Assembly: GCA_016291405.1 (NCBI GenBank)
Contig: JAEEXG010000014.1
Span: 1 to 51,359 of the forward strand
DNA from: Lachnospiraceae bacterium
GTDB taxonomy: Bacteria > Bacillota > Clostridia > Lachnospirales > Lachnospiraceae
Direction of reading: 5' to 3'
Length of the DNA stretch: 51,359 bases
Made by a program: the position numbers and the translations under genes. The notes below the pieces were generated by a model. The model made no database searches. It was not told the DNA's origin and saw only the letters and a program-made list of their open reading frames with translations. Positions 35,009 to 42,101 of this stretch are shown one piece after another. How positions within the stretch are numbered: the first letter of the stretch is position 1; every line of letters begins with the position of its first letter.

Positions 35009-36262
35009 ATGGCAAAAAGAAAGCTTTTAGCAGTTTTTTTAAGCATATGCATGACGGTTTCTTTTGCCGGATGCGGCTCAATGGATGGCGAATCTCCAAA
35101 GGTTGAAAACGTAGAAAAGCCGGTTGTGTGGTTTAACAGGCAGCCTTCGGACCCTGAAACCGGGGCAATCGATTATGAGGCTGTAAAGTTTAACGAAAAG
35201 ACTTATTACGTTGGAACCGACATGCATCAGGGCGCCGACCTTCAGGGGCGAATGATTTTTGAATACATAAACGAGCACGGGGAAAACCTTGATAGAAACG
35301 GGGACGGAGTCATCGGATATGTGCTTGCGATAGGCGATACGGGCCACAACTATTCAATCGCAAGAACCCGTGGCATAAGGTCCGCCCTTGGCACATCGAA
35401 AGTAAATAACGGAGAAGTGGTGGCAGACCCTGTGGTTTTAAACCTTGGGGGAGCTGCTTTAGCGGTTAAAGACGGAAGCGCAAATGTAAACGGAAAGACC
35501 TACAAAATCAGGGAACTTGCGTCAAGAGAAATGATTTCAAAGGACGGAGCAACCTGGGATGCGGGAGCTGCAAAAGACGCAATCCTTGAGTGGGTGGCAG
35601 ATTTTGGAGACAGCATCGATTTGATAGTTTCAAACAACGACGGCATGGCCATGGCTATGTTTGATACCTGGGGCTATAAAAATCACATCCCTACATTCGG
35701 ATACGATGCAAACGGCGATTGCGTGGCGGCAATGCTTGACGGCTTTTGCGGTTCAATCAGTCAAAGAGCCGACGTGCAGGCTTATTTGACCCTTCGTGTT
35801 ATCAGAAACGGCCTTGATAACGTTGATGTAAACACAGGCATCGGAATCCCTGATGATGCGGGAAATGTGCTGGAAGAAACAGACTTTTACTACGGAGAAT
35901 CCGAAAGAGCCTTCTATGCGCTAAACGAAGCCGTGACAAAGGATAATTACAAAGAGTTTCTTGATCCTAAAAAGACATATGCAAAGGTATCTCATCAGTT
36001 AAGCAAAGAAACTCATCCCACAAGGAAGGTATTTTTAAATATCTATAACGGAAAAGATGATTTCATGAGCCAGACCTATTTGCCGCTTTTACAGCAATAC
36101 GCTTACATTCTTAACCTGGATGTAACCTTTGTAAGCGGTAACGGTCACGACGAAGCAAGCGTAACACAAGAGCTTATGCCAAATGCATACGATGCTTTTG
36201 CTTTTAACATGGTTAAAACCGATAACGCAGACGAATACATCTACATTTTGTCGGATAAATAA
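35009..36262 (+). CDS. Galactose/glucose-binding-like lipoprotein (MglB type)
   Basis: A 417-residue lipoprotein (lipobox FAGC at about residue 21). The body has the periplasmic-binding-protein type 1 fold of MglB/RbsB. A calcium loop DRNGDGVIGY lies at about 91-100, and DLIVSNNDGMAMAMFDTW and FGYDANGDCVAAM line the sugar cleft. A C-terminal extension of about 90 residues (TRKVFLNIYNGKDDFMSQ onwards) looks like the start of a second binding-protein repeat and is unusual. No transporter permease is nearby; its partners are the GGDEF and HD-GYP-like genes, so it may sense rather than import. A GGGG-type ribosome site is present. Confidence 0.8.
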   Translation: MAKRKLLAVFLSICMTVSFAGCGSMDGESPKVENVEKPVVWFNRQPSDPETGAIDYEAVKFNEKTYYVGTDMHQGADLQGRMIFEYINEHGENLDRNGDGVIGYVLAIGDTGHNYSIARTRGIRSALGTSKVNNGEVVADPVVLNLGGAALAVKDGSANVNGKTYKIRELASREMISKDGATWDAGAAKDAILEWVADFGDSIDLIVSNNDGMAMAMFDTWGYKNHIPTFGYDANGDCVAAMLDGFCGSISQRADVQAYLTLRVIRNGLDNVDVNTGIGIPDDAGNVLEETDFYYGESERAFYALNEAVTKDNYKEFLDPKKTYAKVSHQLSKETHPTRKVFLNIYNGKDDFMSQTYLPLLQQYAYILNLDVTFVSGNGHDEASVTQELMPNAYDAFAFNMVKTDNADEYIYILSDK

Positions 36263-36270
36263 GAAATTTC

Positions 36271-36297
36271 GCCCGAAGGAAGCTTCGGGCTTTTTCT
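36271..36297 (+). terminator. Terminator after the binding-protein gene
   Basis: GCCCGAAG (36271-36278) pairs with CTTCGGGC (36283-36290), followed by TTTTTCTTT. Confidence 0.9.
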
Positions 36298-36348
36298 TTG
36301 CTCCAAATGCGGATATAATCTAATCAAAAGATTGATTAGAGGTAACAC

Positions 36349-37050
36349 ATGATAAAGACGCTTCTTTGGGACCTAGACGGCACCATACTTGATTTTAACG
36401 CTGCAGAATATAACGCCATAAAGGCCTTGTTTAAAGAGTTTGGCTTTGGTGAAATAAGCGATGACGATATTAAAAGATACTCTGTTTTAAACGAGGGCTT
36501 CTGGGAAAGGCTTGAGCGGTGCGAAATCACCAAGGAAGAAGTTTTGGTGGGAAGATTCAGAGAGTTTTTTAAGACAATGGGCATTGACCCTGGGTTTGCA
36601 AAAGAGTTTAACGATAGATACCAGCTTGCACTTGGAGATACCATCATTTTTAGAGACGATAGCCTAAACATCCTTAAAAGCTTAAAGGGTAAGGTACCCC
36701 AGTTTCTTGTTACAAACGGGACTTTAAAGGCGCAGGAAAAGAAAGTGGGAAGGTCCGGTATCGGCGAAGTGCTTGACGATGTGTTTGTGTCTGAAAAGAT
36801 AGGGGCCGATAAGCCAAATAAAGGTTTTTTTGATGCTGTATTTGAAAAAATCGGACCTGTAAACAAAGACGAGGTCGTGATCATCGGAGATTCTTTATCA
36901 AGCGATATTTTGGGCGGCATGAATGCGGGGATTAAGACCTGCTGGTACAATCCCAAGGGGTTAAAAATGAAACCTGAATATAAAGTTGACTATGAAATAA
37001 AGGATTTACACGAAATCTACCACATTTTAGAGGAGGAAACCAATGCTTAA
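36349..37050 (+). CDS. YjjG-type HAD nucleotidase
   Basis: A 233-residue HAD hydrolase. Motif I is LLWDLDGTILDF (nucleophile Asp in DLDGT), motif II is FLVTNGT, motif III has a Lys in GADKPNKGFF, and motif IV is VIIGDSLSSDILGG. Length and the cap region match YjjG/YfnB house-cleaning 5'-nucleotidases, which dephosphorylate non-canonical pyrimidine nucleotides. The exact substrate cannot be read. The next gene starts 8 bases before this stop. Confidence 0.87.
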   Translation: MIKTLLWDLDGTILDFNAAEYNAIKALFKEFGFGEISDDDIKRYSVLNEGFWERLERCEITKEEVLVGRFREFFKTMGIDPGFAKEFNDRYQLALGDTIIFRDDSLNILKSLKGKVPQFLVTNGTLKAQEKKVGRSGIGEVLDDVFVSEKIGADKPNKGFFDAVFEKIGPVNKDEVVIIGDSLSSDILGGMNAGIKTCWYNPKGLKMKPEYKVDYEIKDLHEIYHILEEETNA

Positions 37051-38227
37051 TTTTAATTATTTTGCGCCCACAAAGGTAGTGTTTGGAAAAGGCGCTGAAT
37101 TAGAGACCGCCAATCTTTTAAAGGAATTTGGCGCAAAAAGAGTGCTTGTGCACTATGGCACCGGAAGCGTGGTTAAGAGCGGATTACTTGATAAGATTAC
37201 AGAATGCATGGAAGATGCGGGGATTTACTATGTAAAACTTGGGGGCGCAGTTCCGAATCCAAGACTCAGCCTTGTGTATGAAGGAATCAAACTTGCAAAG
37301 AAAGAAAAGATAGATTTTATTTTGGCAGTAGGCGGCGGAAGCGCCATCGACTCCGCAAAGGGAATCGGCTACGGAGTTGCAAACGACGGAGACGTTTGGG
37401 ACTTTTATGAAGGAAAAAGAAAAGCGAAGGCTTGCTTACCTGTAGGTGTGGTGCTTACTTTATCAGCAACGGGAAGCGAAATGAGTTCTTCTTCCGTAAT
37501 CACAAAAGAGGAAGGATGGCTTAAGAGAGGATACAATTCAGACCTTTCAAGACCTAAGTTCGCGGTAATGAATCCTGAGCTTACAATGACTCTTCCCGAC
37601 TATCAGACAGCCTGCGGATGTGCAGATATTTGCATGCACACAATGGAAAGATATTTTACAAATGAGCCCGGCTTAGAGTTAACCGATGCATTGGCAGAAG
37701 GGCTTCTTAGAACAGTTATGGAAAATGCTCTTATATTGGTTAAAGACCCTAAAAACTATGATGCAAGAGCAGAAATCATGTGGGCCGGAAGCTTATCCCA
37801 CAATGGTTTAACAGGCCTTGGAAACGACGGCGGAGACTGGATGACACACAAAATGGAGCATGAAATCGGAGGTATTTTCGATGTGGCTCACGGAGCAGGA
37901 CTTGCCGCAATATGGGGAAGCTGGGCAAGATACGTTTACAAAGAATGCTTACCCAGATTTAAAAAGTACGCAATAAACGTAATGGGCATTAAAGATGCAG
38001 GAAGCGATGAAGAAATCGCTTTAAAGGGAATCGAAGCTATGGAAGATTTCTTTAGAAAAATAAAGATGCCCACAAACTTAAAAGAGCTTGGCATTAAGCC
38101 TACCGATGAAGACCTTCGCACCATGGCAAGAAAGTGCGCCGAAGGTGTTGGCGGAGCAAAGGGTGCCGCAAAACTTTTAAGAGAAGAAGACATGTATAAG
38201 ATTTACAAAGCAAGCGCCGGCGAATAA
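37043..38227 (+). CDS. Iron-containing alcohol dehydrogenase
   Basis: A 394-residue group III alcohol dehydrogenase. NAD(P) binding is shown by AVGGGSAIDSAKGI. THKMEHEIGGIFDVAHGAGLAAIWGSWARY carries the metal-ligand histidines typical of the butanol/lactaldehyde dehydrogenase group (BDH, FucO-like). It likely reduces an aldehyde in fermentation; the substrate is not visible. It overlaps the nucleotidase gene by 8 bases and has a GAGGAGG ribosome site. Confidence 0.93.
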   Translation: MLNFNYFAPTKVVFGKGAELETANLLKEFGAKRVLVHYGTGSVVKSGLLDKITECMEDAGIYYVKLGGAVPNPRLSLVYEGIKLAKKEKIDFILAVGGGSAIDSAKGIGYGVANDGDVWDFYEGKRKAKACLPVGVVLTLSATGSEMSSSSVITKEEGWLKRGYNSDLSRPKFAVMNPELTMTLPDYQTACGCADICMHTMERYFTNEPGLELTDALAEGLLRTVMENALILVKDPKNYDARAEIMWAGSLSHNGLTGLGNDGGDWMTHKMEHEIGGIFDVAHGAGLAAIWGSWARYVYKECLPRFKKYAINVMGIKDAGSDEEIALKGIEAMEDFFRKIKMPTNLKELGIKPTDEDLRTMARKCAEGVGGAKGAAKLLREEDMYKIYKASAGE

Positions 38228-38242
38228 GCCGGTGCTTTTTTG
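38213..38242 (+). terminator. Terminator overlapping the alcohol dehydrogenase stop
   Basis: AGCGCCGGC (38213-38221) pairs with GCCGGTGCT (38228-38236), followed by a six-T run; the loop includes the stop codon. Confidence 0.9.
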
Positions 38243-38268
38243 TTTGAAAAAAATTTTTTAAAATGTTG

Positions 38269-38323
38269 TTGACACGGGAAGGCGCGTATGTTACTATTCT
38301 TTTGCGGTTAGCGATGGCTAACT
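38269..38323 (+). promoter_or_regulatory. Promoter P1 of flavodoxin with DtxR-like box 1
   Basis: TTGACA (38269-38274), a 17-base spacer and TACTAT (38292-38297). About 10 bases downstream lies GTTAGC-GATG-GCTAAC (38307-38322), close to the DtxR/IdeR half-site GGTTAGC. Confidence 0.75.
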
Positions 38324-38388
38324 AGAAACAATAAACAAAAGTGCTTGACTTCCTAAATCTGTAGCCATGCTCCTCCTAGAGAATGGCT

Positions 38389-38421
38389 TTTACATGGCAT
38401 ACAGGTTAGCATATGCTAACC
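38389..38421 (+). promoter_or_regulatory. Second flavodoxin promoter P2 with DtxR-like box 2
   Basis: TTTACA (38389-38394), a 17-base spacer and TATGCT (38412-38417). The perfect 18-base palindrome GGTTAGCATATGCTAACC (38404-38421) covers the -10 box. Confidence 0.7.
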
Positions 38422-38461
38422 GCAATGAGCTAAAATGTAATTCTAAAAAATGGAGGGTAAT

Positions 38462-38884
38462 ATGAGTAAAGTTGCAGTAGTGTTCTGGAGCGGAACAGGA
38501 AATACAGAAGCTATGGCAGAGGCTGTAGCAGACGGAGCAAAGGCAGCAGGAGCAGACGTTACCGTTTTTGCTTCTCATGAATTCGGAGTAGGAAATGTTT
38601 CCGAATTTGATGCCATCGCATTCGGTTGTCCCGCAATGGGCGCAGAAGTTTTGGAAGAAACAGAATTCGAGCCCATGTTTACTGAAGTTGAAAGCTCTCT
38701 TTCAGGCAAGAAGGTTGCTTTGTTCGGATCTTACGGATGGGGCGACGGCCAGTGGATGAGAGATTGGGAAGAGCGCACACGTATGAGGGGCGCAAACCTC
38801 ATTGCAGACGGTCTTATGGCAAATAATGCACCTGATGCAAACGTACTTGATGAGTGCAAATCACTTGGAAGAGCACTCGCTTAA
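38462..38884 (+). CDS. Flavodoxin
   Basis: A 140-residue short-chain flavodoxin. The FMN phosphate loop is VFWSGTGNTEAMAEA at the start, followed by FGCPAMGAEVLEETEFEPM and the isoalloxazine-side LFGSYGWGDGQWM. It carries electrons in the cytoplasm and typically replaces ferredoxin when iron is scarce. That fits two DtxR-like boxes in its control region and a DtxR-family gene 196 bases downstream. The ATG at 38462 follows GGAGGG; the in-frame ATG at 38450 overlaps that site. Confidence 0.95.
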   Translation: MSKVAVVFWSGTGNTEAMAEAVADGAKAAGADVTVFASHEFGVGNVSEFDAIAFGCPAMGAEVLEETEFEPMFTEVESSLSGKKVALFGSYGWGDGQWMRDWEERTRMRGANLIADGLMANNAPDANVLDECKSLGRALA

Positions 38885-38965
38885 TTAATTTGGTAGCAAT
38901 ACACATATCATAAATAATAATCGCAAAACTCATCCTGACGGTGGGAACACCCTAAGGGGGAATCA

Positions 38966-38997
38966 GAGCAAAGACAGCCACTTTGCTCTTTTTCTTT
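38966..38997 (+). terminator. Terminator after the flavodoxin gene
   Basis: GAGCAAAG (38966-38973) pairs with CTTTGCTC (38981-38988), followed by TTTTTC. Upstream, GGTG-GGAA-CACC (38940-38951) is a further small hairpin in the 3' region. Confidence 0.85.
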
Positions 38998-39079
38998 ATA
39001 TTGGGAGTAAGGCTAGACGATTGCGCTGTTTTCGTGGTATGTTTAAAGAGGAATAATAATAGCCGATGAGGTATAAAAA

Positions 39080-39439
39080 ATGAACTTATATGAATCAGGG
39101 GAAATGTATTTAGAGACAATTCTCGTTCTTTTAAACGAGAAGACAAATGTAAGATCCATAGACGTTGCGGAGCACATGAATTTTTCAAAGCCTTCCGTAA
39201 GCCGTGCAATGGGAAAACTTAAAGAAGACAAATTAATTTCTATCGACAAAGATGGTTACATTACACTCACAAAGAAGGGCCAGGAGGTAGCCGGCAAAGT
39301 ATATGATCGCCACAAGCTCTTAACCGGCCTTCTTAAGCAGGTCGGCGTCTCCGACGAAGTAGCCGAAGCCGATGCCTGCCGCATGGAACACGTCGTAAGC
39401 GACGAAACCATCGACGCCCTCAGGAAGTATCTGAAATAA
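39080..39439 (+). CDS. DtxR/MntR-family metal-dependent repressor
   Basis: A 119-residue regulator. The start SGEMYLETILVLL and the winged helix RSIDVAEHMNFSKPSVSRAMGKLKEDKLI are typical of DtxR/MntR. The metal-binding dimerisation part has HKLLTGLLKQVGV, ADACRMEHVVSDETIDAL, with Glu and His ligands of the usual pattern. It lacks the C-terminal SH3-like FeoA domain. It is a good candidate to bind the GGTTAGC palindromes before flavodoxin when iron (or manganese) is ample. The last codons differ from earlier ones in being GC-richer. The solo repeat end B5 follows just after its stop. Confidence 0.93.
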   Translation: MNLYESGEMYLETILVLLNEKTNVRSIDVAEHMNFSKPSVSRAMGKLKEDKLISIDKDGYITLTKKGQEVAGKVYDRHKLLTGLLKQVGVSDEVAEADACRMEHVVSDETIDALRKYLK

Positions 39440-39446
39440 CTATTAA

Positions 39447-39490
39447 AGAAAGAAGAAGTGCGAACGGTGCGAAAATCATAATATAAACCC
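39447..39490 (+). repeat. Solo right end of a B-type element (B5)
   Basis: AAGAAGAAGTGCGAACGGTG and the next bases up to ATATAA match the right half of B4 (from about 30136) with one or two differences. No left half is present, so it is a truncated copy. Confidence 0.75.
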
Positions 39491-39528
39491 GCTGAATCAG
39501 GGTAGAAATATTTTCGCAGTTTAAAGCG

Positions 39529-39557
39529 TTGACGTATAGAGGGCGATGTGGTATTAT
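39529..39557 (+). promoter_or_regulatory. Promoter for the 46-residue protein gene
   Basis: TTGACG (39529-39534), a 17-base spacer and TATTAT (39552-39557). Confidence 0.7.
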
Positions 39558-39582
39558 GGCTCTAGCGATACGGAGAAAGACT

Positions 39583-39723
39583 ATGAAAAATAAATTCCAG
39601 AAGCAACTTAATAAGGAATATTATTTTGGTAAGGCTTGTTTATATGCAGGCCTTTTTGCAATGTATTTCTTTTTCTTTTACTTTAATAAGAAGAAAGTAA
39701 GCAAACCCCTAAGTATCGTATAG
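39583..39723 (+). CDS. Small membrane protein (46 residues), unknown
   Basis: A 46-residue protein: basic start MKNKFQKQLNKEYYFGK, one membrane segment (ACLYAGLFAMYFFFFYF) and a basic tail NKKKVSKPLSIV. The ATG at 39583 is supported by GGAGAAAG 7 bases before it and by a promoter whose -35 box lies over the longer frame's start at 39529. A hairpin follows the stop, so it may be its own short transcript before pheA. I know no family for it. Confidence 0.6.
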   Translation: MKNKFQKQLNKEYYFGKACLYAGLFAMYFFFFYFNKKKVSKPLSIV

Positions 39724-39739
39724 CAGTTGAGAGAAAGTC

Positions 39740-39778
39740 AAAGCGCTATTCCTTACAGGGGGATGGCGCTTGTTTTAT
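39740..39778 (+). terminator. Terminator or attenuator between the small gene and pheA
   Basis: CAAGCGCTA (39740-39748) pairs with TGGCGCTTG (39764-39772) with one G-U pair, followed by TTTTAT. It could control read-through into the aromatic operon. Confidence 0.65.
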
Positions 39779-39789
39779 ATGGAGGACAC

Positions 39790-40884
39790 ATGAGCAATCT
39801 TGATGAGGCGAGAAAAGAAATAGAAGCCATAGATAAAGAGATGATACGCCTTTTTAAAAGACGTATGGAGTGCTCGGCCGAAGTGGCGATGTATAAAAAA
39901 GAACATGGCCTTCCGGTGCTTGATAAAAAAAGAGAAAAAGAACTTATAGAGAAGAACGCAAAAGCTGTTAAGGACGGAGAAATAGAGGGCTATTACAGAG
40001 AATTCTTTGATACCATGCTTTCTGTTTCAAAGAAATATCAGCATAGACTTTTGTATGGAGTGAAGGTAGCTTACAGCGGAATCGAAGGTTCGTTTGCTGC
40101 AATATCCGCAGGAAAGATTCTTCCCGATGCTAAGAGAGTGCCTTACAAAAACTTTAAAGAAGCCTATGAAGCTACAGAACGCGGCGAATGCGATTTGTGC
40201 GTGCTTCCCATTGAAAATAGTTACGCAGGTGAAGTGGGACAGGTTAACGACCTTATGGTGACAGGAAGCTTGTTTATAAACGGAGTTTATGAACTTAGCG
40301 TATCCCAGAACCTTTTGGGGGTAAAAGGAGCCACACTTAAGGATATAAAAACCGTAGTTAGTCATCCTCAGGCTCTTGAACAGTGTAATGAATATATCTA
40401 CGATCACGGATTTGGAGTAATTCAATCTGAAAATACAGCAAGAGCTGCAAAAGAAGTGGCAGAGAACAACGATATTCATGTTGCGGCCATTGCAAGCAAA
40501 GAAAGCGCTAAACTTTACGGATTAAAAGTTTTGGACCACGACATAAATAAGAGCGGACAAAACACCACAAGATTTGCGGTATTTTCAAGAAGCGGAGAGT
40601 TTGTAAACAACACAAGCGATTGCGATTCCTTTATCCTTATGTTTACTCTTAAAAACGAAGCCGGAGCTTTGGCGAAAGCTGTATCCACCATCGGAGCATA
40701 CGGATACAACATGCACGTTATAAAGAGCCGCCCTTTGAAAGAAAGAAACTGGGAGTATTATTTCTACACAGAGATAGCGGGAAAGATAAATACCAGAGAG
40801 GGAAGAGACATGCTTAAGGCTCTCGCAATTGTATGTGAAGATTACAAGGTAATCGGTAGTTATAAATCAGGAACGAAGCTTTAA
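39790..40884 (+). CDS. pheA: Bifunctional chorismate mutase / prephenate dehydratase
   Basis: A 364-residue fusion. Chorismate mutase (about 1-85) has the AroQ-type pattern LDEARKEIEAIDKEMIRLFKRRMECSAEVA. The dehydratase domain (about 90-270) starts VAYSGIEGSFAAISA and has the catalytic NTTRFAVFS. The ACT domain (about 280-355) reads LKNEAGALAKAVSTIGAYGYNMHVIKSRP, the phenylalanine-sensing part. It converts chorismate to phenylpyruvate with feedback by phenylalanine. The ATG at 39790 follows TGGAGGAC; the upstream in-frame start at 39727 lies within the attenuator region. Confidence 0.95.
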   Translation: MSNLDEARKEIEAIDKEMIRLFKRRMECSAEVAMYKKEHGLPVLDKKREKELIEKNAKAVKDGEIEGYYREFFDTMLSVSKKYQHRLLYGVKVAYSGIEGSFAAISAGKILPDAKRVPYKNFKEAYEATERGECDLCVLPIENSYAGEVGQVNDLMVTGSLFINGVYELSVSQNLLGVKGATLKDIKTVVSHPQALEQCNEYIYDHGFGVIQSENTARAAKEVAENNDIHVAAIASKESAKLYGLKVLDHDINKSGQNTTRFAVFSRSGEFVNNTSDCDSFILMFTLKNEAGALAKAVSTIGAYGYNMHVIKSRPLKERNWEYYFYTEIAGKINTREGRDMLKALAIVCEDYKVIGSYKSGTKL

Positions 40885-40903
40885 AACAAGATTTAACTTT
40901 TCT

Positions 40904-40950
40904 TAGAAGCCTTATAAACAGTGGATTATGCGAAAATAATCCGAGGCTAA
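40904..40950 (+). other. Nested RNA hairpin in the pheA-aroC gap
   Basis: AGCCT (40908-40912) pairs with AGGCT (40944-40948), and inside it GGATTAT (40923-40929) pairs with ATAATCC (40936-40942) around GCGAAA. No T-run follows, so it is a stem in the mRNA rather than a terminator. Confidence 0.5.
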
Positions 40951-41000
40951 CCAAAATAAAAGTGTAAGTTATCCACATCACAAAAAGAGAGGACGATTTC

Positions 41001-42101
41001 ATGAAAAACACCTTCGGCTCAAGCCTTCAGGTAACAATATTTGGTGAAAGCCACGGCCCTTATATCGGAGCTGTGCTTGATGGATTGGCACCGGGAATTG
41101 AAATTGATGATGAACTAATAAAGCACGAGCTTAAGTTAAGACGCCCAAGCGGAGATATTTCCACAAAGAGAGTGGAAGAAGATAACTATCAGATCGTTAG
41201 CGGCGTTTATAAAGGAAAAACAACAGGCACACCTTTGTGCATTTTAATTCCTAACACAAAGCAGCATAGCGACGACTACGAAGCGGCTGAGAGAATCGCT
41301 CGTCCGGGGCATGCAGACTACACTGCTTTTTGTAAGTATCACGGCTTTGAAGATTATCACGGAGGCGGACACTTTAGCGGAAGAATTACGGCGGCTTTGG
41401 TGGCTGCAGGTGCAATTGCAATGAGCGCTCTTTCAGAAAAAGGAATTTATGTTGGCACTCATATAAAGAAATTGGCAGATATCGAAGACAGAGATTTTAA
41501 TGAATTAGAAAAAGACGTAAAAGCCCTTTCTCAAAAAGAATTTCCGGCTCTTGATTCTAAGGCAGAAGAAAAAATGAAAGAAGAAATTCTTAAAGTAAGA
41601 GAAGATGGAGATAGCGTCGGAGGAATTCTTGAAACCGTTATTACGGGAGTACCTGCGGGAGTGGGAGAACCCTTCTTTGACAGTGTGGAAAGCATAATAT
41701 CACACATGTTATTTTCAGTTCCCGGGGTAAAGGGAGTTGAATTTGGCGCAGGTTTTGAGGGCGTTTGCAAAAGAGGAAGCGAGTTTAACGATCCCTTCAG
41801 AGTAGAAGGAGAAAAGGTAGTTACAACATCAAATAATAACGGCGGAATAAACGGCGGTATCACAAACGGAATGCCGATTTTGTTTAGAACAGCGGTTAAG
41901 CCCACTCCTTCAATCTACAAAGAACAGGACAGTATCGATATAAATTCAAACAAGAACGCAACCCTTAAGGTTAAGGGAAGACACGACCCTGCAATCATTC
42001 ACAGAGCCAAAGTTGTGGTGGACGCAGTGACCTGTTTATTAATTTACGATTTAATAAGTGGACGTTTTGGAACGGATTTTTTCCTTGGAGGTAAGGAATA
42101 A
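41001..42101 (+). CDS. aroC: Chorismate synthase
   Basis: A 366-residue FMN-dependent enzyme. Signature stretches are TIFGESHGPYIGAVLDGLAPG, RRPSGDISTKR, SDDYEAAERIARPGHADY and GRHDPAIIHRAKVV near the end. It removes phosphate from EPSP to make chorismate, the branch point to the aromatic amino acids. Its stop shares one base with the next start. The ribosome site is AGAGAGGAC. Confidence 0.97.
   Translation: MKNTFGSSLQVTIFGESHGPYIGAVLDGLAPGIEIDDELIKHELKLRRPSGDISTKRVEEDNYQIVSGVYKGKTTGTPLCILIPNTKQHSDDYEAAERIARPGHADYTAFCKYHGFEDYHGGGHFSGRITAALVAAGAIAMSALSEKGIYVGTHIKKLADIEDRDFNELEKDVKALSQKEFPALDSKAEEKMKEEILKVREDGDSVGGILETVITGVPAGVGEPFFDSVESIISHMLFSVPGVKGVEFGAGFEGVCKRGSEFNDPFRVEGEKVVTTSNNNGGINGGITNGMPILFRTAVKPTPSIYKEQDSIDINSNKNATLKVKGRHDPAIIHRAKVVVDAVTCLLIYDLISGRFGTDFFLGGKE

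Noticed and set aside
38930-38965. Riboswitch after flavodoxin
   Set aside because: The GGTG/CACC hairpin and G-rich stretch match no riboswitch I can name and no gene follows closely in the same transcript before the terminator.
41531-41905. Minus-strand frame opposite aroC
   Set aside because: A proline/serine-rich shadow of a conserved gene.
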